A DNA stretch of 64,000 nucleotides from Bacteroidales bacterium (GCA_017445755.1 JAFSSE010000007.1:48702-112701), one strand, 5' to 3'; shown: positions 34,777-46,704, counted from the stretch's first letter. Notes: generated from the sequence alone by a model not told the origin. Numbers and translations are program-made.

Positions 34777-36006
34777 TTACCAGCAGAGAATCTTCCGGAA
34801 GTCGTACTGCTCGGGATCGGAGACATACTTCTTCGCGGACTCATAGTCGGCCGGAGTGATGTAGTGGCAGATATGGCTGTAATAGTTCTGGGCGGTGCCA
34901 CCGTCGATATTGACGCGGCGCGGCGGAATCTTTCCGTCAGCACCCTGGAGGTCCTTCAGATAGAGCGGATGGGCCTCACCTGCCGTATCCACATATACCA
35001 TACAGCCGGTCTCACCCTTGGCAAAGAGCTCGTAGGCGCCCATTGCAAGCTCTGTGCAATAGGTCAGGTCATAGGCAATCGGATCCTGGCAGCGGACGTC
35101 ATAGCCGATCTCGACCGGACGGGTCTTTACCTTCATGCCGAGTTTCTTGAATTCCTTGTCGAGGATATCGTTGAAGAGGACTGCCTTGGAAATCTTTCCG
35201 AGCTCCGGATGGCCATGCTCGTCATAGGTAAGGGTCACGCCTGCATTCTTGATTTCCTCGGGATCGAGGTCATGGAAGACGCCTTCGGCGACGACGATTG
35301 TTCCATAGGGAATGCCGAGAATCTTACGCTTGATAATGGTGGAAAGGGCCAGCTTGACAATCGCATCGAGGGAAATCTTCGTTTTGTTGAACATCTCCGG
35401 GATAATTGTCATCGGGCAGTGAGTGCCTTCTCCGATTCCCAGGGCAAGGTGGCCGGCGGAACGGCCCATGGCGCTGATGATCAACCAGTTCCCGCTGGTC
35501 CTGGCATCTTCATAGACGGTCCTTGCAAGGTGGGCGCCCTCGTTCTTAGCGCTGTTGAATCCGAAGGTCGGAGCGTTCATCGGCAGAGGCAGGTCGTTGT
35601 CAATGGTCTTGGGGACATGGATATTCGCAATCGGGTACTTCTTCGCCTCGAGGAACTTGGCGATCCGGTTCGCGGTGGATGCGGTATCGTCGCCACCAAC
35701 GGTAACGAGAAGTTTGATGTTGTTATCCTGGAAAAGGGAGAGGTTGAAATTTTCATCGAAATCCCTGTCGGTCGGTTTGAAGCGGCTCATCTGGAGATAT
35801 GAACCACCCCGGTTGAAATAAGCGTCCGCCTTGAAAAAGTCGATGTCCTCGATACGGGGCTCCCTGGAGAAAAGCCCGGAGTAACCGCCGTGGAGGCCGA
35901 TGACGCGATAACCGTTGGAAAGGAACGTCTTGGCGACGCTCATGACGACGGTGTTCATGCCCGGAGCAGGGCCGCCGCCGCAAAGGATAATGATGGAATC
36001 TTTCAT
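34777..36006 (-). CDS. 6-phosphofructokinase, pyrophosphate-type motif
   Basis: 409-aa phosphofructokinase that phosphorylates fructose 6-phosphate. The phosphate-binding opening is CGGGPAPGMNT (9-19). The diagnostic motif is GGDD (104-107), where ATP-dependent enzymes have GGDG; this favours pyrophosphate as phosphate donor, and PKTIDND (132-138) keeps the catalytic Asp. Family forms near 400 aa exist beside the 550-aa PPi enzymes. Donor specificity is inferred. It probably forms a unit with the GH13 gene, 9 bases downstream. Confidence 0.9.
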   Translation of the reverse strand: MKDSIIILCGGGPAPGMNTVVMSVAKTFLSNGYRVIGLHGGYSGLFSREPRIEDIDFFKADAYFNRGGSYLQMSRFKPTDRDFDENFNLSLFQDNNIKLLVTVGGDDTASTANRIAKFLEAKKYPIANIHVPKTIDNDLPLPMNAPTFGFNSAKNEGAHLARTVYEDARTSGNWLIISAMGRSAGHLALGIGEGTHCPMTIIPEMFNKTKISLDAIVKLALSTIIKRKILGIPYGTIVVAEGVFHDLDPEEIKNAGVTLTYDEHGHPELGKISKAVLFNDILDKEFKKLGMKVKTRPVEIGYDVRCQDPIAYDLTYCTELAMGAYELFAKGETGCMVYVDTAGEAHPLYLKDLQGADGKIPPRRVNIDGGTAQNYYSHICHYITPADYESAKKYVSDPEQYDFRKILCW

Positions 36007-36049
36007 GGTGTTATAATGATTTTTTTCAGTTCATGCTGATAAAACGACG

Positions 36050-36057
36050 CAAAATTA
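36050..36057 (-). promoter_or_regulatory. -7 box for the phosphofructokinase/amylase unit
   Basis: Reads TAATTTTG on the minus strand, 43 bases upstream of the phosphofructokinase ATG. No convincing TTTG at 19-21 bases. It faces the ligA box at 36080-36087 in the same short intergenic region. Confidence 0.4.
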
Positions 36058-36079
36058 ACAAACTTTCGGCAAAAATCAC

Positions 36080-36087
36080 TATTTTTG
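36080..36087 (+). promoter_or_regulatory. -7 box for ligA
   Basis: TATTTTTG, a full TAnnTTTG match, 25 bases upstream of the ligA ATG. The -33 element is not obvious. Confidence 0.4.
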
Positions 36088-36100
36088 TTCTTTAAGTTAG

Positions 36101-38203
<2,103 letters not shown>

Positions 38204-38215
38204 ATTGACAGCCCC

Positions 38216-40228
38216 ATGAGCATTTCAAAGTTCACCAAGAGCGATTACGATAAGATCAGGTCGAGTTACGCCGTCCTGAAGGAGGCCTCAGCCCGCCGGT
38301 GCCGGACAGCTGAGGAACTGGTGCTTGTCCAGAAGGCCTTCGATTTTGCAAACGAAGCCCATAAAAACGTTCGCAGACGCTCTGGAGAGCCGTATATACT
38401 CCATCCCCTCGAGGTTGCAAAGATTGTCATAACCGACATCGGGCTCGGCTGCAAGTCCATCTGCGCCGCCCTTCTCCACGACGTAGTTGAAGACACCGAC
38501 TATACGGTGGAGGATATCCGGAACCTCTTCGGAGAGAAAATCGCCTCCCTGGTGGACGGGCTTACCAAAATCAAAACGGTCCTTGACAACAATGACCGAA
38601 AGAGTTCCGAGATGCTCCAGCAGCAGAGCATGCAGGCGGAGAACTTCAAGAGAATTCTTCTGACGCTCAACGACGACGTCCGGGTCGTCCTCATAAAGCT
38701 CGCCGACCGGCTCCATAACTGCCGGACCATAGAATTCATGCCTGAGCATAAGCGGGACAAGATTCTGAGCGAGACTATGTTCATCTTCATTCCCCTCGCC
38801 GGCCGGCTTGGACTTTATGGAATCAAGACCGAGATGGAGAACATCTGGCTCCGCTTCAAGGAACCAGAGGCGTACAGGAGCGTCAGCGGGATGATTGCGG
38901 AGACGGTCAGCGGGAAGGAAGAAGAGATCGATGACTTCGTCCGCCCCCTGGAGAAGGCGCTAAGGGATGCGGGCTTCGATTTCGAGATTAAAAAAAGGAT
39001 AAAGACCCCCTACTCCGTGTGGCGGAAGATGCAGACGAAGAACATTACCTTCGATCAGGTCTATGACCTCTTTGCCATCCGGATTGTATTCAATACCGAC
39101 CCTGCCTCAAAGGAAACCGAGCGCGACCAGTGCTACCATGTATTTTCCATCGTGACAGGGATTTACCGTTACAAACCGGACCGCCTCCGGGACTGGGTGA
39201 AACACCCGAAGGCAAACGGCTATGAGGCCCTCCACTGCACCCTGCTCTCCCAGACCGGGCGGTGGTTCGAGGTCCAGATCCGGACCCGCCGAATGGACGA
39301 TATCGCCGAAAGGGGCATCGCGGCCCACTGGGTCTATAAACAGAACGGCTACATAACCGAGAATGAGAGCGAGATGGACAAGTGGCTCCTGAGAATCAAG
39401 GACATCCTCTCCAATCCGGACGTCAATGCCCTCGAGCTTCTCGACATCATCCACAATGACCTCACGGCTTCCAGCATCCTGGTATTTACCCCTACCGGGG
39501 ACCAGAAGAAGATAGAAAAGGGAGACACGGCCCTTGATTTCGCTTATCAGATCCACACGGACATCGGCAACAAGGCCATCGCCGCGAAGGTCAATATGCG
39601 CCTCGTTCCGCTCAGTACCGTCCTGAATGCCGGAGACCAAGTGGAAATCATCACGGCGGAAAACGAGCACCCGAAGGCCGAATGGCTCCAGTTCCTCAAG
39701 ACCAGGAAGGCCAGAGGCGCCGTCGCCGACTATTTCAAGAGCATCAGCAAGACCCTGCCCCAGACCCACAGCCGCAACATAGACCTCGTCCTAAAAGCAG
39801 ACGGAGGAAGCAGGTTTACAATTGCAAGCTGCTGCAACCCTATTCCCGGCGATCCCGTCATCGGTTTCCGCTCCCCCGACGGCTCGATTACCGTCCACAA
39901 GAAGAGCTGCTCGGTAGCAGAGAGTTTCGCCTCGAAGTTCGGCGGGCTGATGGTAGTCCCCCAGTGGGAGTCCAGCGCCGAAGACAGCGCCTTCCCGGTC
40001 CGGCTTTCCATGAGAGGAATCGACCGCGTAGGCCTTCTGAACGAGATTTCCCGCTATGTTTCCATCGTTATGGGAGTCAATATCCGGGGCATGAACATCT
40101 CTACTGAAGGAGGGATTTTCGAAGGTTATATCGACCTTAACGTTTCCTCCCTTGAGATTCTCGACAAGATGATTGAAAAGCTCTCAGCAATAGAGGGAAT
40201 CAAGAGCATCATTAGAACTGACATATGA
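38216..40228 (+). CDS. bifunctional (p)ppGpp synthetase/hydrolase
   Basis: RelA/SpoT homologue of 670 aa controlling the stringent response. The HD hydrolase domain is intact (HDVVEDT at 88-94, preceded by YILHPLEVA), so it can degrade (p)ppGpp. The synthetase domain contains RIKTPYSVWRKM and FAIRIVF with the YEALHCTLL segment. A TGS domain (VFTPTGDQKKIEKGDTALDF, about 422-441) and a C-terminal ACT domain follow. This is the usual Rel/SpoT type. It overlaps the next gene by 4 bases. Confidence 0.95.
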   Translation: MSISKFTKSDYDKIRSSYAVLKEASARRCRTAEELVLVQKAFDFANEAHKNVRRRSGEPYILHPLEVAKIVITDIGLGCKSICAALLHDVVEDTDYTVEDIRNLFGEKIASLVDGLTKIKTVLDNNDRKSSEMLQQQSMQAENFKRILLTLNDDVRVVLIKLADRLHNCRTIEFMPEHKRDKILSETMFIFIPLAGRLGLYGIKTEMENIWLRFKEPEAYRSVSGMIAETVSGKEEEIDDFVRPLEKALRDAGFDFEIKKRIKTPYSVWRKMQTKNITFDQVYDLFAIRIVFNTDPASKETERDQCYHVFSIVTGIYRYKPDRLRDWVKHPKANGYEALHCTLLSQTGRWFEVQIRTRRMDDIAERGIAAHWVYKQNGYITENESEMDKWLLRIKDILSNPDVNALELLDIIHNDLTASSILVFTPTGDQKKIEKGDTALDFAYQIHTDIGNKAIAAKVNMRLVPLSTVLNAGDQVEIITAENEHPKAEWLQFLKTRKARGAVADYFKSISKTLPQTHSRNIDLVLKADGGSRFTIASCCNPIPGDPVIGFRSPDGSITVHKKSCSVAESFASKFGGLMVVPQWESSAEDSAFPVRLSMRGIDRVGLLNEISRYVSIVMGVNIRGMNISTEGGIFEGYIDLNVSSLEILDKMIEKLSAIEGIKSIIRTDI

Positions 40229-42030
40229 ATCGATTCATAAAGAAATATTTCCCCCTGTTCCCGGTGGCGGCTGTCCTCGGGGCCATGATCTTCTCCCATG
40301 GCTGCGCGAACACCACGCAGGCGCCTACAGGAGGCCCTAAAGACACGATACCGCCGGTGATGAACGTAGCGAAGATTCACCCCGGTCAGGGTGCCGTCGG
40401 CGTCCCGGTCAGGAAATGCGCGGTTTCCTTCCCCTTCAACGAGTATGTGACTGTAAAGGAGCGGAAGAACCTCTACCTCTCTCCTCCCCAGGAAAAAGCC
40501 CCCAGGTTCAAGATGAAGGGAAAGACCCTCGTGGTCTATTTCGAAGATGACCTGGACAGCAACCGGACCTATACCCTGGATATAACCGGGGCCGTGGCGG
40601 ACAATAATGAAGGAAACTTCTTCCCCGGTTACACGCTGGTTTTCTCGACGGGAGAAAGAATTGATTCCATGGGTGTTACGGGCATCGTACAAAGCAGCAC
40701 CACCCTACTTCCGGTGAAGGGGGCAACCGTCCTCCTGTATAAGGACCATTCCGACTCCGCCCTCTTCCTCCGCCGTCCCGACGCCGCCGCAAAGACCGAC
40801 GACTGGGGCTATTTCTCAATCCGGAACATCCAGGACACCCTCTACAGGGTTTATGCAATCAGGGACGAGAACGGAAACAACAAATACGATCCGGAATCAG
40901 AGACTGTCGCCTTCCTCGATACCCTTTTCAGGCCGACCCGGGTTGTGGTGGATACGGTTTACGAGTTCCTCAAATTCGACGTGAAAGACACCGCCGCCTG
41001 CCTGGCGAGGAAAACCGACCTGGAACTCAATCTTTTCCGGGAAAAACCGTCCAAACAGTACATCGTAAACAAGGTCAGGGTCGGAGACCGGACCGGATAT
41101 ATCACTTTCATGGCCCCTAACGCGACAATCCACAGGATGAGGATGAAGGGGTTCAAGAAGGAACAGCTCATTACCCAGTTCAATGTCGAAAAGGACAGCT
41201 TGGAAATCTGGGTCAACGACCCGCGTCCGATGCCGGATACGCTCTTTTTCCAGCTGATGTACGAGAAAACTGATTCCTTCGGCTTCTTCCAGCCGACGAA
41301 CGAAACTGTCGTTCTCGCACGTGACAAAAAGAGCAAGCAGGCCGCCTCCAAGAGCTCCAGAAGGGACCTTCGACACGAAGATACAATAGCCGTTTATACG
41401 GCCAAGGCCGAACCAGAGATGGTGGAGCAGTACGGCATCCCCATTGAATTCAAGTATCCCCTCGTCGAGGATCGCTTCGATTCGCTCGTATTCAGGAGCG
41501 TCAACCCGCGCCAGCAGGAGAGCCCCTTCGCCTATACAGTGACCAAAGACAGCTCCAACCTCCGCCGGTACATTGTAAAACCTAAAGAGCCCTTCCAGCA
41601 GGGATATGAGTATTTCCTGAAGGTTCCCCACCGTAAATTCAAGGATATCAACGGCTTCTATAACGACAGTACCGAGGTGAAGATAACGCTCCCGAATGAC
41701 GAGAAGCTAAGCACCCTCCACCTGACTCTTTCCGGAGTCCATTCCGAATACATAGTGGACCTCCTGAATGAAAAGCGGAACAAGGTTATCCGGAGTTTCA
41801 ACACACGCTCCGACGGCACCCTCACCTTCCCGTATCTGAAGGCGGGAAAATATTGCATCCGGATTACCGAGGATCTGAACCACAACGGAATAGTTGACAC
41901 AGGTGCGCTCCTTGAGCACCGTCAGCCGGAAAAGGTCCGTTTCTATAAGCTCAATGACAACTTCCTGCTGGATATCCCGGAGAAGACCGAAGTCGAGCAG
42001 GAAATCGATATAGAGGAGATGTTCCTATGA
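40225..42030 (+). CDS. Ig-like domain lipoprotein (SbsA/Big_5 type)
   Basis: 601-aa envelope protein with a signal peptide and a likely but imperfect lipobox SHGC (Cys27). Just after it is APTGGPKDTIPPVM, the start of an Ig-like Big_5 domain characteristic of a large Bacteroidota family next to the cell-wall and isoprenoid genes. Several Ig-like or carboxypeptidase-regulatory-like units follow (VKGATVLLYKD, TYTLDITGAVAD). Function unknown. It overlaps relA/spoT and the next gene by 4 bases each, implying coupled translation. Confidence 0.8.
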   Translation: MNRFIKKYFPLFPVAAVLGAMIFSHGCANTTQAPTGGPKDTIPPVMNVAKIHPGQGAVGVPVRKCAVSFPFNEYVTVKERKNLYLSPPQEKAPRFKMKGKTLVVYFEDDLDSNRTYTLDITGAVADNNEGNFFPGYTLVFSTGERIDSMGVTGIVQSSTTLLPVKGATVLLYKDHSDSALFLRRPDAAAKTDDWGYFSIRNIQDTLYRVYAIRDENGNNKYDPESETVAFLDTLFRPTRVVVDTVYEFLKFDVKDTAACLARKTDLELNLFREKPSKQYIVNKVRVGDRTGYITFMAPNATIHRMRMKGFKKEQLITQFNVEKDSLEIWVNDPRPMPDTLFFQLMYEKTDSFGFFQPTNETVVLARDKKSKQAASKSSRRDLRHEDTIAVYTAKAEPEMVEQYGIPIEFKYPLVEDRFDSLVFRSVNPRQQESPFAYTVTKDSSNLRRYIVKPKEPFQQGYEYFLKVPHRKFKDINGFYNDSTEVKITLPNDEKLSTLHLTLSGVHSEYIVDLLNEKRNKVIRSFNTRSDGTLTFPYLKAGKYCIRITEDLNHNGIVDTGALLEHRQPEKVRFYKLNDNFLLDIPEKTEVEQEIDIEEMFL

Positions 42031-42875
42031 AAAATATTCTACTGAGCATCTTTGCGGGAATCTTTTCCCTCTCCGTGGCCGCCCAGGAGCCCACTCTCGT
42101 GGATACCGTTTTTTTCCGGCTTCCCTCGGAAATTACCAACGAGTATCTGGATTCCATTAAACTCTCCAGCGACAAGAATATCAACAACTATTCTCTTATC
42201 GGTGTCTATGGAGGAGGGGTGTTTACAAAGTGCTGGTTCAATCCTACAAGGGATACACAGGCCTTTTTCAACGCCCCCGTTTACGGATTCAGCTATACCC
42301 TCCATGGAAAACTCTTCGGCTTTCTCCCCTACTTCGGCCTGGAGGTCGGGTTCCAGCATAACTATGAAGGTTATTTGTTCAAAGCCGACGAAGACACCGG
42401 CTATGTTCCGAACGTCCAGGGCGCGGAGAAAGCGATCATGGAGTGTTATGAGCTGCCCCTCCTGCTTCATGGCCATGCGGACATGAACGACAACTTCAAG
42501 CTATTGATAAAAGTCGGTATTTACGGAGGTTACAGGACCGCCATACAGCGATTTGACACCTACGGCAGCCCGATAGTAACCGGGCTTGAGACCACCTTCA
42601 ACGATACCGACTACCGCTGGAGCTATGGCCTTATGGGAGGACTCGGAGTCGGCTTCATGTTCGCTCCCTTCGAATTCCATATCAACGCTGACGTCAAGTG
42701 GGGCTGGGGATCATTCTATGAACCGGATTACGCCAGCAAATACTATTACAGGTTCGCCTACCCGCTTGATCTTGTACTTAAGGCAGGACTTTACTACCAG
42801 CTGACTCCAAGAACCGGATACACGAGGAAGCAGCTGAAGAAATTTGCAAAACAGATTGTCTATGGAACAGAATAG
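42027..42875 (+). CDS. outer-membrane beta-barrel protein
   Basis: 282-aa protein with a signal peptide (MKNILLSIFAGIFSL, cleavage after AA|QEP). The mature part has the alternating strands of a barrel: YGFSYTLHGKLFGFLPYFGLE, FKLLIKVGIYGGYRT and VGFMFAPFEFHIN. It resembles PorT-like or OmpW-like barrels of Bacteroidota but no specific family is claimed. Its end overlaps the ispG start, which lies 14 bases before its stop. Confidence 0.75.
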   Translation: MKNILLSIFAGIFSLSVAAQEPTLVDTVFFRLPSEITNEYLDSIKLSSDKNINNYSLIGVYGGGVFTKCWFNPTRDTQAFFNAPVYGFSYTLHGKLFGFLPYFGLEVGFQHNYEGYLFKADEDTGYVPNVQGAEKAIMECYELPLLLHGHADMNDNFKLLIKVGIYGGYRTAIQRFDTYGSPIVTGLETTFNDTDYRWSYGLMGGLGVGFMFAPFEFHINADVKWGWGSFYEPDYASKYYYRFAYPLDLVLKAGLYYQLTPRTGYTRKQLKKFAKQIVYGTE

Positions 42876-44205
42876 AATCGTTGCAAACGCCGGAGGCGTC
42901 CTTATCGGAGGGGGCTCCCCGATTGTCGTCCAGACGATGTGCAATACCCACACTGATGATATAGAAGGAACTGTATCCCAGTGCATCAGGATGAAAGAAG
43001 CCGGCGCGGAAATGATTCGTATAACTGTGCCGGGACTAAGTGACGTAGCGAACATCGCTGAAATCCGGCGCCGGCTGCGCGATTTGGGGGTTGACACTCC
43101 CCTTGTTGCCGACATCCACTTCTCCTCCGCAACGGCCATCGCCGTAGCCCCGGTCGTAGAAAAGGTGAGAATAAATCCCGGTAATTTTCATAAGGACCAC
43201 GAACGCGCGCGAGAGGATTTCGCAAAATTCATCGGAGTCTGTAAGGAAAACGGGACCGCAATCCGGGTCGGCCTGAATCACGGCTCCCTCGGGGAGTATA
43301 TTACCTCCCTTTACGGAAACACCCCCCTTGCCATGGCCAAGGCCGCAATGGAATGGCTCCAGATGTGCATTGAGGAAGATTACCTCAATGCAGTCGTTTC
43401 CCTGAAGGCCAGTAATACCGTCGTAATGGTCGAGGCATACCGGAAGCTCTACGAACTGATGAAGGAAGAGGGCCACATCTTCCCGGTCCATGTCGGAGTC
43501 ACGGAAGCCGGAAACGGAGACTCAGGGCGAATCAAATCCTGTGTCGGTATTTCCACCATCCTTTCCGAAGGAATCGGAGATACAATCCGCGTATCCCTTA
43601 CGGAAGATCCGGTCAACGAAATCCCCGTAGCCCGCTATCTTGCAGACCGTTACATGGGGAAGCTGCGTTCCTCGCTGACCTCCCTTTCAATTGAAGGGAA
43701 AAAGGCCGTCGCAACCTATGCGGCCCCATCGAGAGAGCGCCTTATAGAGGACCTTTCCTGCGACTTCGGAAAGCGTCTTCTCTCCAGGGAACTCGACGAT
43801 GTAGAATTCAGAGGAACCTATCTTAATGATGATGGGGTCCTGCAGGAGATTGATTCGGATTTCGCCTCTTATCTTTCCGACGAACTGCTCCAGGCCTGCC
43901 GGAGGCGCTTCTACAGGCCCGAATATATTGCCTGCCCCGGCTGCGGCAGGACAATGTATGACCTCCAGGAGGCCTTTGAAACCGTAAAAAAACGCACCTC
44001 AGGGCTCAAGGACGTAGTAATAGCCGTCATGGGCTGTATAGTAAACGGCCCAGGGGAAATGGCAGATGCCGACTGGGGCTATGTCGGTGAAGGAAACCAC
44101 AAGGTATCCATCTATCATAAGAATACCCCGGCACTTCGCCATGTCCCCGAGCATGAAGCCGTAGATTATCTTGTGGAACTAATTAAGAATAATACAGTTA
44201 AATAA
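42862..44205 (+). CDS. ispG: 4-hydroxy-3-methylbut-2-enyl diphosphate synthase (IspG)
   Basis: Iron-sulfur enzyme of the non-mevalonate isoprenoid pathway making HMBPP. The ATG at 42862 is used; an upstream one at 42844 lies deeper inside the previous gene. Cluster ligands are Cys358, Cys361, Cys392 and Glu399 (CPGCGRTM, MGCIVNGPGE). The TIM-barrel opening has VQTMCNTHTDDIEGT and VADIHFSS. At 447 aa it is between the two-domain form (about 370-400) and the three-domain form of most Bacteroidota (about 600). The middle piece between about residues 265 and 355 is only a short insertion. Confidence 0.93.
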   Translation: MEQNRIVANAGGVLIGGGSPIVVQTMCNTHTDDIEGTVSQCIRMKEAGAEMIRITVPGLSDVANIAEIRRRLRDLGVDTPLVADIHFSSATAIAVAPVVEKVRINPGNFHKDHERAREDFAKFIGVCKENGTAIRVGLNHGSLGEYITSLYGNTPLAMAKAAMEWLQMCIEEDYLNAVVSLKASNTVVMVEAYRKLYELMKEEGHIFPVHVGVTEAGNGDSGRIKSCVGISTILSEGIGDTIRVSLTEDPVNEIPVARYLADRYMGKLRSSLTSLSIEGKKAVATYAAPSRERLIEDLSCDFGKRLLSRELDDVEFRGTYLNDDGVLQEIDSDFASYLSDELLQACRRRFYRPEYIACPGCGRTMYDLQEAFETVKKRTSGLKDVVIAVMGCIVNGPGEMADADWGYVGEGNHKVSIYHKNTPALRHVPEHEAVDYLVELIKNNTVK

Positions 44206-44206
44206 T

Positions 44207-45874
44207 ATGGTAGTTTTAAAGCTTATAGGCGCGCTCGCCCTCCTCATGTACGGTATGAAAGTCATGAGCGATGCGCTTCAGAAATTGGCAGGTCCGTCCC
44301 TCCGTCATGTACTGGGCACCATGACGACAAACCGTTTTACCGGAATCATGACCGGTATGATCGTTGCGGTGGCGGTCCAGTCATCAGCCGCAACTACGGT
44401 GATGGCCGTTTCCTTCGTCAACGCCGGCCTCCTGACCCTTGCGCAGTCCATCTCCGTAATCATGGGCGCCAATATCGGGACTACCCTCTCGGCCTGGATT
44501 ATGTCCGCCGGCTTTTCCTTCAATATAACGACTTTAGTCTGGCCGGCCTTCCTTATAGGCGTCATCCTGATTTACAGCAAGAAATTCCGCTTCATCGGAG
44601 ACTTTGTCTTCGGCGTCGCCTTCCTTTTCTTCGCTCTCGGAACTCTGAACATGACCGGCCGGGAACTTGACCTTGCCGGGAACCAGGCAATCGTGGATTT
44701 CTTCGGCTCCTTCGATACCGGCAGTTATGGCAGCATCCTTCTGTTCCTGCTGATTGGAACAGTCCTGACAATAATCGCCCAGTCCTCCGCGGCCCTTATG
44801 GCCCTGACGATGGTGGTCTGTACATCCGGAGTACTTCCGATTCACCTTGGACTCGCTATGGTCATGGGAGAGAACATCGGAACCACGATTACGGCCAATG
44901 CCGTTGCCCTCACCGCCAATACCCAGGCCCGGAGAGCCGCCTTCTCCCACCTGATTTTCAATGTCTTCGGTGTCCTCTGGGTACTCTGCCTGTTCTACCC
45001 GTTCGTCAAAATGATCTGCGGTTTTGTCGGCATTGACCCTTATTCCGAGACCCAGGATCCCACCCGGCTGTCGTTCGCCCTCGCCGCCTTCCACACCACG
45101 TTTAACGTTACCAACACCCTGATTCTGGTATGGTTCATCCCCCAGATTGAGAAACTGGTCACGAAGGTTATAAAGCCGCGGAAAGCTGAACTTGAGAACG
45201 AGTTCCATCTTACATATATCCAGCAGGGTATCATCAAGACCCCTGAAATTGCCGTTCTCCAGGCCCAGAAGGAAATCGGAATATACAGCGAACAGACCCT
45301 CCATCTTTTTGACGTCACGCGGGGGATGCTCTCTCCGGAAGCGGATCTGGGCGGAATCGCCACTGAGGTAGACCGTCTTGAGAACATGTCCGACAGGATG
45401 GAAGCTGAAATCGGAAAATACCTCTCTGAACTTAGCGACGCCCATCTTTCCGACGCCACCAAGGCAAAAATCCGTTCAATGTTCCGCCAGATTAACGAGC
45501 TGGAGAGCATCGGAGACAGCTGCCAGGACATGTCCAGGATTCTGAAGAGACAGGGAGCCGCTGAAGACAAGCTGAATTCCGATATCCTCTCATCCCTTGG
45601 TAAACTATTCGACCTGTTGTCCGAAAGTCTCGTTCACATGGACGACATCCTCAAAAACCCGGAGGCCTTCCACGGAAACGACGACCGCGCACGCGTAAAA
45701 GAGATGTGCAAGGACCTGAGGGAGAACAATTTCGTCCAGTCCGGCGCCCATGCCTACTCATATGCGGTCAGTTCAATTTACAATGACCTGATAAATGAGA
45801 GCGATGTCCTCTCCGGTTTTATCGAAAACGTCGAAGAGGCCCGTACCGGAGGTAAGGAAAGAGACCGTATCTAG
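44207..45874 (+). CDS. Na/Pi cotransporter family protein with PhoU-like domain
   Basis: 555-aa membrane protein of the Na+/phosphate cotransporter (YjbB/NptA) family. Two inverted repeats each carry the QSSA motif: QSSAATT at 58-64 and QSSAALM at about 191, which form the substrate site. About ten membrane helices run to residue 320; the C-terminal 200 residues are helical and resemble PhoU. Phosphate import or export is inferred. It starts one base after ispG and overlaps cdsA by 4 bases at its end. Confidence 0.88.
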   Translation: MVVLKLIGALALLMYGMKVMSDALQKLAGPSLRHVLGTMTTNRFTGIMTGMIVAVAVQSSAATTVMAVSFVNAGLLTLAQSISVIMGANIGTTLSAWIMSAGFSFNITTLVWPAFLIGVILIYSKKFRFIGDFVFGVAFLFFALGTLNMTGRELDLAGNQAIVDFFGSFDTGSYGSILLFLLIGTVLTIIAQSSAALMALTMVVCTSGVLPIHLGLAMVMGENIGTTITANAVALTANTQARRAAFSHLIFNVFGVLWVLCLFYPFVKMICGFVGIDPYSETQDPTRLSFALAAFHTTFNVTNTLILVWFIPQIEKLVTKVIKPRKAELENEFHLTYIQQGIIKTPEIAVLQAQKEIGIYSEQTLHLFDVTRGMLSPEADLGGIATEVDRLENMSDRMEAEIGKYLSELSDAHLSDATKAKIRSMFRQINELESIGDSCQDMSRILKRQGAAEDKLNSDILSSLGKLFDLLSESLVHMDDILKNPEAFHGNDDRARVKEMCKDLRENNFVQSGAHAYSYAVSSIYNDLINESDVLSGFIENVEEARTGGKERDRI

Positions 45875-46704
45875 CGGGGAAGAAGTCCCGTAAGAAGCAG
45901 GTAGAGTGCTCCGGATGGAATTGCAAAAAGGGCGCTGTCAAAGCGGTCCAGAAGGCCCCCGTGGCCAGGTATGATCGTCCCGGAATCCTTGACGTCGCAT
46001 ATTCTCTTCCAACGGGATTCGAAAAGATCACCGTAAACTCCTGCAACATGCATTATTACCGCGAGTATGAGAGCATGGCTCCAGGGGAAGTCAAACAGCC
46101 CGAAAACGGTAAGAAGAACGCTTATCACGGCGGAGAAAGCCATTCCGCCCCAGAATCCCGCCCATGATTTTTTGGGAGAGATTTCCGGGCACATCTTCTC
46201 CCCCTTCCTGCCGAAGAGAGAGCCGATGCAGTACGCACCGACATCCGACCCCCAGATAATGCAGAGGAATCCGAGAATCATAAGCCCGTTGAAGTTCCCT
46301 TCGCGGTCGAAAGCCAGGTAATTAGAAACCGCAAGGGGAATTGCTATATAAAGCAGCCCTGTATATATATAGGAATATAGCCGGAATTTATCATCATCCT
46401 TCACATATAGCGATGAGACCATGATGCACAACATCGGAATGATGGCCACAGATGCATAGGCGGCCGGGAGGAAACCGGCATTGATAACGAAAATCAGCAG
46501 GCTGAGGACAGCTCCGGTCGTAATGGCCAGTATCCTCGATTTACGCGCGCGCGAGCCCATGGTCATTGAATAGAATTCATGAAGCATCACCACGGTAACA
46601 AAGAGAATCATCACCGCAAAAAGCCATTTGTCAATAAGAAGGCCCGCCAGAATAACAGCAATGAAAACTATTCCGGCCACTGTCCTGGTCCAGAAATTAT
46701 TCAT
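45871..46704 (-). CDS. cdsA: phosphatidate cytidylyltransferase
   Basis: Makes CDP-diacylglycerol from phosphatidate and CTP in the inner membrane, the branch point for phospholipid synthesis. The 277-aa protein has seven or eight hydrophobic segments and the CdsA signature at the C-terminus, with IIPGHGGLLDRFDSALFA (about 248-265). Starts 8 bases before the end of ftsH on the same strand, so translation is coupled. Length is normal. Confidence 0.93.
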   Translation of the reverse strand: MNNFWTRTVAGIVFIAVILAGLLIDKWLFAVMILFVTVVMLHEFYSMTMGSRARKSRILAITTGAVLSLLIFVINAGFLPAAYASVAIIPMLCIMVSSLYVKDDDKFRLYSYIYTGLLYIAIPLAVSNYLAFDREGNFNGLMILGFLCIIWGSDVGAYCIGSLFGRKGEKMCPEISPKKSWAGFWGGMAFSAVISVLLTVFGLFDFPWSHALILAVIMHVAGVYGDLFESRWKRICDVKDSGTIIPGHGGLLDRFDSALFAIPSGALYLLLTGLLPR

